A stretch of 25,349 nucleotides of DNA from Chloroflexota bacterium (GTDB lineage: Bacteria > Chloroflexota > Dormibacteria > CF-121): the NCBI GenBank assembly GCA_005881235.1, contig VBEQ01000043.1, positions 1 to 25,349 on the forward strand. Direction: 5' to 3'. Made by a program: the position numbers and the translations under genes. The notes beneath the pieces are model-generated. The model did no database searches. It was not told where the DNA came from and saw only the letters and a program-made list of their open reading frames with translations. The first letter of the stretch is position 1. Each line of letters begins with the position of its first letter. Shown here piece after piece: positions 6,813 through 14,256 of this stretch.

Positions 6813-8012
6813 ATGCGGCTCCCGCGCCTCCCCCTGGTCACGGCGCTCGCGCTCCTGTTCTTTTTTGCGTATATCACCGGGATCCGGTTGGCGTACAGCC
6901 TGCTCTATGCGCTGGTCCTGATCTTCGTCGTCGCCTATTTCTGGAGCCGGCTGGCCGCCGATAACCTCTCGATCGTGCGCTCCAGCCCTGAGGGGCAATA
7001 CCAGGTGGGCGATAACTTCGAAGAGCAGTTCACGATCGAGAATCGGTCCTGGATTCCCATCCCCCTGATCGAACTGACGGACTTCTCCAACCTGCCGGGC
7101 TACGACCCGGGTCGAGTCTTCAGCCTCAAGGGTCGGCGGACGCGGCGCTGGACGTCGCGCGGGCGGTTCAAGCAGCGCGGGCTCTTCACGTTCGGTCCGG
7201 TCGAGCTGCGCTACGGCGATCCCTTTGGCCTTTTCACCCGATCGCTCCGCGTCGCCGGCAGCCGGTCGGTCGTCGTCTACCCGGTGGTGCGGCCGGTCGG
7301 ATCGCTCGATGCGCTGGCGCCCAGCACCGCCGGCGATGAACAGCTCCGCGGGCGGGTGCTGGATATCCCTCCCAATGCGACCACGATCCGGGAGTACGTG
7401 CCGACCGACAGCGTGAAGCGGATCCACTGGGCGTCGTCGGCCCGGCTGGGCCGGCTGATGAGCCGCAGCTTCGAAACCCGCGAGGGTGGTGATGCCTGGA
7501 TCGTGCTCGACTTGCAAGCCGCCGTCCACGCCGGCGAGGCGCCGGAATCGACCCTCGAATACGCCATGAGCATGGCGGCATCCATCGCCGATGCCGCACT
7601 GCGGCGCGGCGGCGCCATCGGCCTGGTGAGCAACGACAGCCGGCTGAGCGTGATCGAGGCGGCTCGCGGCGAGCAGCAGCAGAAGAAGCTCTTCGAACAT
7701 TTCACCCTGGCCCAGGCCGACGGCACGGTGTCGCTGGCCACCCTGCTCAACTCACAGCGGCAGCAGTGGCGTCATCGCGGCGGGCTGATCGTGATCACCC
7801 CATCCGCCGATGAACACTGGCTCGAGGCGTTGCTCGACCTCGGGGTGCGCGGCCAGCGCAGCCTCGTGGTCTATCTGGATCCACGCGGCTTTGGTGGAAG
7901 CCAGCCGTCGCTGGCGCCCGCCGGTCGCTGGCGTCAGGCGGTCAACTGGTGGATCATCCGTGGCGCTGACGATCTGGAGTTCGCGCCGGAGAGACGGATT
8001 GCCGCAAGTTAA
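6813..8012 (+). CDS. DUF58 domain protein
   Basis: A 399-residue membrane-associated protein with two N-terminal hydrophobic helices (LVTALALLFFFAYITGI and YSLLYALVLIFVVAYFW), then a beta-rich region and the DUF58 core. The signature is IREYVPTDSVKRIHWASSA followed by RLGRLMSRSFE, matching the family's 'vReYqpGDslRrIhWkasAR'. Downstream is a VWA-like fold starting DAWIVLDLQ. It starts seven bases after the MoxR stop and runs 14 bases into the next gene, so the three genes are clearly co-transcribed. DUF58 proteins are thought to work with MoxR. No enzymatic role is known. Confidence 0.92.
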   Translation: MRLPRLPLVTALALLFFFAYITGIRLAYSLLYALVLIFVVAYFWSRLAADNLSIVRSSPEGQYQVGDNFEEQFTIENRSWIPIPLIELTDFSNLPGYDPGRVFSLKGRRTRRWTSRGRFKQRGLFTFGPVELRYGDPFGLFTRSLRVAGSRSVVVYPVVRPVGSLDALAPSTAGDEQLRGRVLDIPPNATTIREYVPTDSVKRIHWASSARLGRLMSRSFETREGGDAWIVLDLQAAVHAGEAPESTLEYAMSMAASIADAALRRGGAIGLVSNDSRLSVIEAARGEQQQKKLFEHFTLAQADGTVSLATLLNSQRQQWRHRGGLIVITPSADEHWLEALLDLGVRGQRSLVVYLDPRGFGGSQPSLAPAGRWRQAVNWWIIRGADDLEFAPERRIAAS

Positions 8013-10506
8013 TCCCGGGACGATTGTCCTGCTGCTGGCGGCCGCGATTGGCGCCGCGTGGGCCGCCGGGCTGATCCGTCCCCACTATGAGGATGGGCGC
8101 CTCACGCTTCGTGCCTTTCGCGCCGGCCGGGTGTTCGCGGCCTTCGATTTCCGGGACACGGGCCTGCTCCTGCTGCTCGCGCTGACGATGGGCTGGGCGG
8201 TAGCGGCGGCGGTGGAGCGCTCCCAGTGGGTGCCCGGCACGGAAGGCCGCCTGGTGCCGGCCGTGGCCATCACCACCCTGCTTGGATGGCTTCTCGTTGC
8301 GGCCGGCCTTTCACGGCTCGCCTACCTGCTGGCTTCGATTCCGGTGACGCTCGGCGCCCTGTTGCTGCTGACGCCCTCGCCACTGCTCACCGCGAACGCC
8401 AGCGTTGCAGCCCTCCTCAAGTGGGTGCAGGCACTTCCCGATCAAACCAACCTGTTGCTCCTGATCGCCTTGCTGCTGATGTTCGCCCTGACCGGGTCGT
8501 GGGCCAGCTGGTGGATCTTTCGCCGGCGCAACGGTCTCGTCGCCCTCTTGCCCACGGGCACGATCCTGGCCGTGGAGATCATCAATGACGTCATTCCAGG
8601 CCCCGTCTTCTTCACCGTTGTCTGGCTGGCCGCGGCGGCGTCGGTCCTTCTCCGGCTCAACTTCGTCGCCCTCAAGGAGGGGTGGCGGACGCGACACGTA
8701 CCACACGCGGCGGACACGGGCTGGACCTTTGGCGAGGTTGGCATCGAGGCGACGGTTGCCATACTCGCGATTGCCTTCCTCATCTTGCCCCCCTTGAGCA
8801 GCGCCGACATCAGCGGGGTGCTCATCCCCGGGGTGGTGCACGCGGACTTCGTGCACCCGTTCGGGCTGGGAGGCTCGTCGCAATCGGCTGCGAGCGGATC
8901 GGTCGGCTACAGCGAGACCGTCCGTCCGGGGGCCCAGCTGACGGCGAAATCGAAGACCGTGATGCGGGTGGACGGTGACAGCCCCAGCTTCTATCCCTAC
9001 TGGCGGGGCATTGCGCTGGCGGGCTGGGACGGCATCCAGTGGTACGAGCTTCCCTCGACGCGGAACATCCCCGTCCGCCTTCAACCCCTGCTGGCCCCGC
9101 ACGCCACGCTTCCGCGCGATGACCTGCCACCGAGCCTGCGGATCCAGGTCCTCCACACCACCTTCCACGTGCTCGTGCCACCCGAGCAAACGACGTACAC
9201 CGTCTTCAGCGCCGGTGAGATCATCTCCGTCGACAATCAGCCGAGCAAGGTACGGGGGATCATGACCTCGGTCGGCACACCGCTCAACACGCAGGGGCCC
9301 GCCCTCGTCAACGTCACCGGCGACAACCTCCCCATGGCGAGCTTCGACACCGTCGACAAGATCCAGTTTGCGAAACGGCTGCAGGCGCCCTATACGTATA
9401 CCGTCACCGAGGCGGTCCCCAATGTGGACATCCAGGACCTGCAAGCCGCCGGCACCGACTACCCGGCCTGGCTCGACCCCTACAGAGCCCTGTACCACAA
9501 CGGCCGCGTGGCTCAGGGTACCGGGGAGGATTCACAGATCGGCGAGCTCGCCCAATCGATCGTGGGCGCCGCCCGGGCCACAACCCCCTACGACCAGGCG
9601 AAGGCGATCGAATCCTGGTTCATCGAGAAGGGGCGATTCACCTACACGCTGAAACCCCCGACGGCACCGGCGGGGGTGCGCCAGCTGGACTACTTCCTCT
9701 TCGACTCCAAGAAGGGCCTCTGCCAGGACTTTTCAACGGCCATGAATGTCATGCTCCGGATGCTCGGCATTCCGAGCCGGCAGATGAGCGGCTTCAGCGC
9801 CGGGATCCTGGACGATAAGACGCACCAGCACCTGGTCAACGCCGTCGAAGCCCACAGCTGGGTGGAGGTCTTCTTCCCTGGCTACGGCTGGATCCCATTC
9901 GAGCCGACCCCCGATGGCGTGAATTCACCGATCAATCGCCCGCAAACCCTCGAGCAGTTGAATGCGGCGGTACCTTCCAGCACGGATGCGGCATCGCGCA
10001 TTCCGCCAAACCTGAGGGAGCCCGCGGGTGTGGCGCCGAGCGGCAGCAGTGAAGGCGCCTTTCCCGACATCCTGCGGCTGGCGCTGATCGCGGGCGGTGC
10101 TCTGCTCCTGCTCCTCGTGATCGCAATCCTCCTCGCGCTCCGCTGGTTGCTCGCTGCCCGCGACGTGCCGCGGATCTGGCGCCGCTTGCTCTTCCTCGGC
10201 GATCGGCTGAAAGTCCCGCGGCGTCCTGGCGATACGGCGGAGGAGTTCGGTGGGCGGCTGGCTACCTCACTGCCACCCCTCGATGATGAAGTCCGGCAGC
10301 TGGCCAGGCTCTACACCCGTGCCAGCTTCCGTGAGGGCGGACTGCGCGCGGACGAGCTCGTGGCGGCTCGCGAGGCCTGGCGCCGCATTCGCGGAAGCTA
10401 TCCGCGGCTGGTGGCGAAGGCCTGGCGGGATGCCCTCCGTCGTGGGCGCGTGCTCAGAGAGGAAGGCGCAGCGTCAGAAAGTCACGAGCCATCACCGCGC
10501 CGTTGA
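7999..10506 (+). CDS. Membrane transglutaminase-like protein with DUF4129-like tail
   Basis: A large membrane protein of 835 residues from the chosen TTG. The N-terminal third holds several membrane helices (TIVLLLAAAIGAAWAAGLI, LLLLLALTMGWAVAAA, VAITTLLGWLLVAAGL and more). A long extracytoplasmic region contains the transglutaminase-like core, with Cys575 in GLCQDFSTAMNVML, His619 in EAHSWVEVFF and Glu635 in FEPTPDG at the third catalytic site. A further helix (LALIAGGALLLLLVIAILLAL) is followed by a cytoplasmic DUF4129-like tail (PRRPGDTAEEFGGRL...). TTG 7999 has GGAGAG about five bases upstream and overlaps the DUF58 stop; the open frame back to 7810 lies inside the DUF58 gene and looks unnatural. 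Protein processing or crosslinking at the envelope is inferred from the family. Confidence 0.9.
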   Translation: MPQVNPGTIVLLLAAAIGAAWAAGLIRPHYEDGRLTLRAFRAGRVFAAFDFRDTGLLLLLALTMGWAVAAAVERSQWVPGTEGRLVPAVAITTLLGWLLVAAGLSRLAYLLASIPVTLGALLLLTPSPLLTANASVAALLKWVQALPDQTNLLLLIALLLMFALTGSWASWWIFRRRNGLVALLPTGTILAVEIINDVIPGPVFFTVVWLAAAASVLLRLNFVALKEGWRTRHVPHAADTGWTFGEVGIEATVAILAIAFLILPPLSSADISGVLIPGVVHADFVHPFGLGGSSQSAASGSVGYSETVRPGAQLTAKSKTVMRVDGDSPSFYPYWRGIALAGWDGIQWYELPSTRNIPVRLQPLLAPHATLPRDDLPPSLRIQVLHTTFHVLVPPEQTTYTVFSAGEIISVDNQPSKVRGIMTSVGTPLNTQGPALVNVTGDNLPMASFDTVDKIQFAKRLQAPYTYTVTEAVPNVDIQDLQAAGTDYPAWLDPYRALYHNGRVAQGTGEDSQIGELAQSIVGAARATTPYDQAKAIESWFIEKGRFTYTLKPPTAPAGVRQLDYFLFDSKKGLCQDFSTAMNVMLRMLGIPSRQMSGFSAGILDDKTHQHLVNAVEAHSWVEVFFPGYGWIPFEPTPDGVNSPINRPQTLEQLNAAVPSSTDAASRIPPNLREPAGVAPSGSSEGAFPDILRLALIAGGALLLLLVIAILLALRWLLAARDVPRIWRRLLFLGDRLKVPRRPGDTAEEFGGRLATSLPPLDDEVRQLARLYTRASFREGGLRADELVAAREAWRRIRGSYPRLVAKAWRDALRRGRVLREEGAASESHEPSPRR

Positions 10507-11176
10507 GCGACCCATTACCGCTGCGGTGGGTGATGATGAATCGGGTCGATGGATGCCGCTGCATCAGACCCTCCACGTCCCTGCGCCCCATGTGTATCGC
10601 CCCGCCCTCGTCGTCATGAGTCATTTCGGTGATCACATGGTCCGAGGCGGCGACCAGCGCCTCGAGCTCGGCTGACATCTTGGCGTCGCCGCTGTAACCG
10701 AGGCGGACCCCGTCGCGCTCCATCGTGAAACCGAGGCAATTCATCCGGCTGGCGTGCTCCATTCGGAACGCCCGGGCGGGGCTCCCATCGACCTCGAAGG
10801 CATCCCCACCGGAGAGCTCGTGCACGGTCAACTGCAGCCGCTCCCAGCTGTAGTGCCGCATCTCCTCGCCCCAGGCCAGGTCGAGCAGCCGCTCGAGATA
10901 GGACGTGGTTCCGACGGGACCGAAGACCGTCAGCGGCGGCGAGTCCTCGTGATCCAGCACCCGCCCCAGGATCAGCCAGGCGATGCCAAACGTGTGGTCG
11001 GCGTGAAAGTGGCTGAGTACCACGGCGCGAGGTTCCTCGAGCGATACACCAGCCTTCGGCAGATGGACGGTTAGTGGTGCGCCGGCATCCATCAGGATGG
11101 TTCGGTCGATGAGGATCGCGGCATTGTAGGCGTGGGGGGAAAAGGCCGCGCCCGTCCCGAGAAACGTCACCTCCAC
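10454..11176 (-). CDS. MBL-fold metal-dependent hydrolase (RNase Z-like group)
   Basis: A metallo-beta-lactamase-fold protein, 240 residues from the chosen start. It opens VEVTFLGTGAAFSPHAYNAA, a typical RNase Z/YhfI-like N-terminus. Zinc ligands are seen in SHFHADHTFG (His56, His58, Asp60, His61), later SGDAKMS and ITHRSGN. The frame is open to a GTG at 11200, but GTG at 11176 fits the family start and lies seven bases after a TACCGT -10 box on this strand (11184-11189), suggesting a leaderless mRNA. The 3' end overlaps the transglutaminase gene tail to tail by 53 bases. Substrate unknown; tRNA 3' processing is possible but not shown. Confidence 0.85.
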   Translation of the reverse strand: MEVTFLGTGAAFSPHAYNAAILIDRTILMDAGAPLTVHLPKAGVSLEEPRAVVLSHFHADHTFGIAWLILGRVLDHEDSPPLTVFGPVGTTSYLERLLDLAWGEEMRHYSWERLQLTVHELSGGDAFEVDGSPARAFRMEHASRMNCLGFTMERDGVRLGYSGDAKMSAELEALVAASDHVITEMTHDDEGGAIHMGRRDVEGLMQRHPSTRFIITHRSGNGSLNGAVMARDFLTLRLPL

Positions 11177-11197
11177 TGAGGTGACGGTAACAGGTGT

Positions 11198-11223
11198 CAC
11201 GCGGGAAATCCCGCGACCCTGAC
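11198..11223 (-). promoter_or_regulatory. Dyad motif (copy C) between MBL and selD genes
   Basis: Read on the minus strand this is the tmk-promoter motif again: GTCAGGGTCGCGGGATT followed by TCCCGCGTG, identical to copy A except for one extra T in the centre. The palindrome core CGCGGGA-AA-TCCCGCG on the plus strand spans 11200-11215. It sits between the divergent MBL gene (-10 box TACCGT at 11184-11189, minus) and selD (-10 box TAGAGT at 11232-11237, plus). An operator for a shared regulator is the simplest reading. Confidence 0.5.
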
Positions 11224-11231
11224 AGCCTTAG

Positions 11232-11244
11232 TAGAGTGCAGATC
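11232..11244 (+). promoter_or_regulatory. -10 box of selD, leaderless
   Basis: TAGAGT at 11232-11237 is followed by exactly seven bases and then the ATG of selD, so transcription would begin at or next to the start codon. No Shine-Dalgarno is present. No good -35 hexamer is visible at 16-19 bases upstream; the dyad motif occupies that region. Confidence 0.5.
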
Positions 11245-12286
11245 ATGAGTACGGTGGAAAAAGTGCGGCTCACGCAGTGGTCGCACGGCGCGGGTTGAGC
11301 CTGCAAGATCGGTCCTGAGGACCTGGCTCAGGTCTTGAGCCACTTGCCCGCCCGCCTCGAGAACCCCGACGTCCTGGTCGGGCTGGAGACCGGCGATGAC
11401 GCCGCCGTCTACCGGCTCCGGCCGGACCTCGCCCTGGTGGTCACCACCGACTTCTTCACTCGATGACGCCTATACCTTCGGGGCGATCGCGGCGGCCAAT
11501 GCCTTGAGCGACATCTATGCCATGGGGGCGCAGCCCTTGATGGCGGTCAACCTGGTCGCCTTTCCCATCAAGGAGTTGGGCCCATCGGTGCTGGCGGAGA
11601 TTCTGCGGGGGGGCCTGGATAAAGTCCGCGAAGCGGGCATCGACGTCCTGGGCGGCCACAGTATCGATGACCGGGAGCCCAAATACGGTCTCGCCGTGAC
11701 CGGCACCGTCCACCCTGACCGGGTACGGCGCAATCGCGGAGGCCGGCCCGGCGACCGCCTGGTGCTGACCAAACCGCTGGGCACGGGTGTCATCTCGACG
11801 GCGATCAAGCATCAGGTTGCGCCCCCAGCCTCCGCCGCGGCTGCCATCGAAGGGATGCTACGGCTGAATCGCGACGCCGCCGACGCGATGGCGACGGTGG
11901 AGGTCCATGCCGCCACCGACGTCTCCGGGTTCGGCCTGCTCGGACACCTTCATTACCTGGCCCGGGCATCGGGCCTCGCCGCCCGCGTGGAGGTCGCCTC
12001 GGTTCCGTTGCTTCCCGGAGCCGAGATGCTCGCCGACGCCGGCGAGGTGCCGGGCGGCACCCGATCGAACGAGCGCTTCCTGGCGTCGCGGGTCCGCTGG
12101 CCGGTCGATCTGCCGGCCGCCCGCCAGATTCTGCTCTGCGACGCCCAGACCTCTGGCGGGCTCTTGCTCGCCGTCCCCGCGACCGCTGCGGCGCCGCTGA
12201 TGGCCGCGCTGCAAGCGAGGCGCGTAGCCGCGAGCGTCATCGGCGAATTGACCGAGGGGGAGGCCGGCTCGATCGTCGTCACCTGA
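11245..12286 (+). CDS. selD: Selenophosphate synthase, Sec-type, with an internal frameshift
   Basis: SelD makes selenophosphate from selenide and ATP for selenocysteine synthesis. From ATG 11245 the first frame reads ...TQWSHGAG-U-ACKIGPEDL: codon 18 is an in-frame TGA (11296-11298) exactly where other SelD proteins have catalytic Cys or Sec, with the essential Lys three residues on. The frame continues through GLETGDDAAVY to LALVVTTDFFT (ending 11460), then hits TGA 11464. The protein resumes in the next frame at 11462 as DDAYTFGAIAAANALSDIYAMG and runs intact to 12286, including GGHSIDD, TKPLGTGVI, TDVSGFGLLGH and DAQTSGGLLL. Relatives have about three residues between DFFT and DD (usually PIV); one base remains here, equal to an 8-base loss. 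It is either a recent lesion or a sequence error. Confidence 0.9.
11296..11335 (+). promoter_or_regulatory. Sec UGA codon and bacterial SECIS-like hairpin
   Basis: The UGA at 11296-11298 is followed by a stem CCTGAG (11314-11319) pairing perfectly with CTCAGG (11327-11332) around a seven-base loop GACCTGG (11320-11326). Beyond a T-T mismatch, 11312/11334 and 11311/11335 can also pair. The apical loop begins 21 bases after the UGA and has G as its first base. As I recall the bacterial SECIS rules (apical loop roughly 16-37 bases after UGA, G within the first two loop bases), it fits. An alternative smaller hairpin, GGTCC-TGA-GGACC, overlaps it. Confidence 0.7.
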
Positions 12287-12434
12287 CCGCGAGAACCGCG
12301 CGACAACCTTGTCGCGAGTGCGCTCGGCCAATATGGCGGCAACCCGGATGCGCGTATTAGAGGGTGACCATGCGTGAATTCGTGGGCGTTTCGTGGCGGC
12401 CGGCCCAAGTCGGCACCGCCCATAATGGCACCCA
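12287..12434 (+). promoter_or_regulatory. selD-sigma intergenic region with 18-base palindrome and promoter boxes
   Basis: A perfect inverted repeat, CGCGACAA-CC-TTGTCGCG, fills 12299-12316. Its right arm contains TTGTCG (12309-12314), which sits 17 bases ahead of TATGGC (12332-12337), giving a plausible sigma-70-like promoter whose -35 lies inside the palindrome. A second -10 box, CATAAT at 12421-12426, is eight bases before the sigma-gene ATG and would give a leaderless mRNA. There is no U tract after the palindrome, so an operator is more likely than a terminator. Confidence 0.45.
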
Positions 12435-13001
12435 ATGCGGCCACTGGGAAAGGCGGCGTCCGACGACGATCGCCCCCTCATCGAGCGGGTGCGCAAAGGG
12501 GATCAGGACGCCGTCCGCACCCTCTATGAGCGCTACTTCGACCGCATCTACAACTATGTCTATGCCCGCCTGGGGCGCGCCGAGGATGCGGAGGACCTGG
12601 CCATCGACACCATGACCCGCGGCCTCACTCGCCTCGACCTCTTCCAGGACCAGGGCGTCGCTTTTTCCTCATGGATCTACCGCATCGCGCATAACGCCAC
12701 CATCGACCACTACCGCCGCCACGGCAAAGTCTCGCTCGTTTCGCTCGAGCACGCGCCGGCGCTGGAATCGGCCGACCCCTCAGAACTGGCCGTCGAGCAA
12801 CTGTCGAACGAGGATCTCCACACCGCCATCCGCGACTTGACCGACGAGCAGCAACAGGTTCTGATCCTCCGCTTCTTCCAGGACCTGACCGCCGCGCAGG
12901 TGGCCTTGATCATGGGGAAGAGTGTCGGCGCCGTGCAGGCGCTGCAACACCGCGCGCTGGGCTCTCTCGAACGCGCCTTGCACGGGAGGGCAGTCAATTG
13001 A
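12435..13001 (+). CDS. ECF-type RNA polymerase sigma factor
   Basis: A 188-residue sigma-70 family factor with region 2 and region 4 only. Region 2 is visible as VRTLYERYFDRIYNYVYARL, then AEDAEDLAIDTMTRGL and the DNA-melting part FSSWIYRIAHNATIDHYRR. Region 4 is IRDLTDEQQQVLILRFFQ followed by the helix-turn-helix TAAQVALIMGKSVGAVQALQ. Start is the ATG 12435, eight bases after CATAAT and without a Shine-Dalgarno. The stop overlaps the TTG start of the next gene (TTGA, 12998-13001). A DUF5667 membrane protein encoded immediately downstream suggests membrane-linked control, as an anti-sigma-like partner. Confidence 0.93.
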   Translation: MRPLGKAASDDDRPLIERVRKGDQDAVRTLYERYFDRIYNYVYARLGRAEDAEDLAIDTMTRGLTRLDLFQDQGVAFSSWIYRIAHNATIDHYRRHGKVSLVSLEHAPALESADPSELAVEQLSNEDLHTAIRDLTDEQQQVLILRFFQDLTAAQVALIMGKSVGAVQALQHRALGSLERALHGRAVN

Positions 13002-13723
13002 CGCCTGAAGTCGAGCGACTGGAGCGGCTGGCGGAACGTCTCCGCGCTGTCGATCCCTACGTTCCTCCGCCTGGCGCGAAGATCCGGGGATGGAACCTGG
13101 TGCTGGCCGCCGTCGAGCAGTCGACCACGGCCCGATCGCGCGTCCATCCGACCCGGCGCCTGGTGCTGGCGACCGTGGCCGCCGCGGTGTTGCTCGTGGC
13201 CGGGGCCGTCGCCGCCTCCGCCGACAGCCTCCCGGACTCGGTCTTCTATCCACTCAAGGGAGTCCTCGAGAACACCCGGGGTGCGCTCACCTTCGGCGCC
13301 TCGGATCAACTGGCCTACCGCCTCGACCTCGCCAGGACCCGGCTGACCGAGGCCCAGGCGATGTTCGCTCGCCATCGGGTCGATCTCGCCGACCAGGCGC
13401 TCAGCGCCCTGGACGACCAGCTCAACGACGCCGCGCTCGTGATCCAGGCGGAGAAGCAGAGCGATCCGGCGGTCGGAGCGGCGATGGAGAACCGCCTGCG
13501 GCAGGCGGTCGCCACGCACGACGCGCAGCTTGCCGGGCTTCAGGGCCAGGTGACGAACCCGACGGCTTTGAATGCCATCATGCAGGCGCGCGACCGAGCG
13601 GCCCAGGCGCTCCAGACCGCCAGCAAGCCGGCAGCGTCGACCGGCAAGGGCAACGGCACCCCGGGCGCCTCGCCGAACGGCAGCGGCGCACCGAACTCGC
13701 CGAACCCAACTCCGAAGCACTAG
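12998..13723 (+). CDS. DUF5667 domain membrane protein, putative sigma-factor partner
   Basis: A 241-residue protein starting at TTG 12998 inside the sigma stop codon. It has a short cytoplasmic N-terminus (EVERLERLAERLRAVDPYVP), one membrane helix (RLVLATVAAAVLLVAGAVAA, about residues 50-70), then the DUF5667-type domain beginning SLPDSVFYPLKGVLENTRGA and continuing with long helices (LARTRLTEAQAMFARHRVDL, LDDQLNDAALVIQAEK). The C-terminal tail is rich in Gly, Ser, Asn and Pro and is probably disordered. In Actinobacteria and Chloroflexota, DUF5667 proteins are common next to ECF sigma genes. An anti-sigma role is inferred from context; no zinc-binding anti-sigma motif (HxxxCxxC) is present. 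Confidence 0.85.
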   Translation: MTPEVERLERLAERLRAVDPYVPPPGAKIRGWNLVLAAVEQSTTARSRVHPTRRLVLATVAAAVLLVAGAVAASADSLPDSVFYPLKGVLENTRGALTFGASDQLAYRLDLARTRLTEAQAMFARHRVDLADQALSALDDQLNDAALVIQAEKQSDPAVGAAMENRLRQAVATHDAQLAGLQGQVTNPTALNAIMQARDRAAQALQTASKPAASTGKGNGTPGASPNGSGAPNSPNPTPKH

Positions 13724-13748
13724 GACTGGGTATCCGGGGCGGGCCCGC

Positions 13749-13761
13749 TAGCATGGCCCCC
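13749..13761 (+). promoter_or_regulatory. -10 box of lspA, leaderless
   Basis: TAGCAT at 13749-13754 is followed by seven bases (GGCCCCC) and the ATG at 13762. An earlier ATG at 13753 lies inside the box, so the second ATG is the likelier start. No convincing -35 hexamer is seen, although CTGGGT occurs 17 bases upstream. Confidence 0.45.
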
Positions 13762-14256
13762 ATGGCCCGGCGTCGCGATGTCCTGACACCGGGCGCGATT
13801 GCCGTGCTGGTGATCGCTGCCGATCAGGCCAGCAAGGTTTGGGCGCAGGGCTCGCTCCGGCCCGACCACGAGATCACGGTCATCACCGGCTGGCTGTGGT
13901 TCCGACTGACCAGCAACTCGGGCGCCAGCCTCGGGATGCTTCGCGGCTACAACCTGGTCTTTCTGGTGGCGTCCATCCTGGTCGTCCTTGCGGTGGCGGT
14001 CATCGTGATCCGTGGCGCGCCCGGCAGGGTCGGCGCGATCGCGCTCGGCGCCGTCGCCGGCGGGACCGCGAGCAACCTGATCGACCGCGTGCGCCTGGGG
14101 AGCGTCATCGACTTCATCGAGGTCCACCTCTGGCCGACCGACTTCAACCTGGCGGATGCCGCGATCCGCCTTGGCGTGCTCGTCTTCGTGCTGACGTTGT
14201 TATTCGGCCGGAGCCGCCGCTCGCGACGGAACGCCGCCTCCCGGCCTACGGGTTAG
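13762..14256 (+). CDS. lspA: Lipoprotein signal peptidase II
   Basis: A 164-residue inner-membrane aspartic peptidase that removes signal peptides from prolipoproteins after diacylglyceryl transfer. Membrane helices are evident (GAIAVLVIAADQASKVWA, LVFLVASILVVLAVAVIV, IALGAVAGGTASNLID, LGVLVFVLTLLFG). The conserved blocks are DQASK (21-25), SNSGASLG (51-58), SNLIDRV with catalytic Asp109 and FNLADAAI with catalytic Asp132. It starts 38 bases after the DUF5667 gene and has its own -10 box. The frame is open far upstream, but that part only reads through the DUF5667 gene out of frame. Its end overlaps the stop of the convergent minus-strand gene. Confidence 0.95.
   Translation: MARRRDVLTPGAIAVLVIAADQASKVWAQGSLRPDHEITVITGWLWFRLTSNSGASLGMLRGYNLVFLVASILVVLAVAVIVIRGAPGRVGAIALGAVAGGTASNLIDRVRLGSVIDFIEVHLWPTDFNLADAAIRLGVLVFVLTLLFGRSRRSRRNAASRPTG

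Noticed and set aside
7810..7998. N-terminal extension of the transglutaminase protein
   Set aside because: It lies wholly within the DUF58 gene, has low-complexity Ser/Arg/Trp composition, and a TTG with a good ribosome-binding site exists at 7999.
11396..11461. An ATG at 11396 as the start of a normal SelD
   Set aside because: The first 22 residues from it are an out-of-frame reading of the conserved GDDAAVY...TTDFFT segment; the true N-terminus with the Sec codon is in the other frame from 11245.
11455..11470. Programmed +1 frameshift at CGA TGA in selD, like that in prfB
   Set aside because: Slippage of CGA to GAT would break codon pairing, no Shine-Dalgarno-like stimulator is upstream, and the product would still lack conserved residues. 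A lesion or sequence error is simpler.
12299..12316. Intrinsic terminator of selD
   Set aside because: The hairpin loop is too tight and no T run follows; the overlap with a -35 box fits an operator better.
12334..12378. A 14-codon open frame between selD and the sigma gene
   Set aside because: It has no ribosome-binding site, homology or supporting signal; such short frames are expected by chance.
13090..13761. Long frame upstream of lspA
   Set aside because: It is the DUF5667 gene read out of frame; lspA homology starts at 13762, next to a -10 box.
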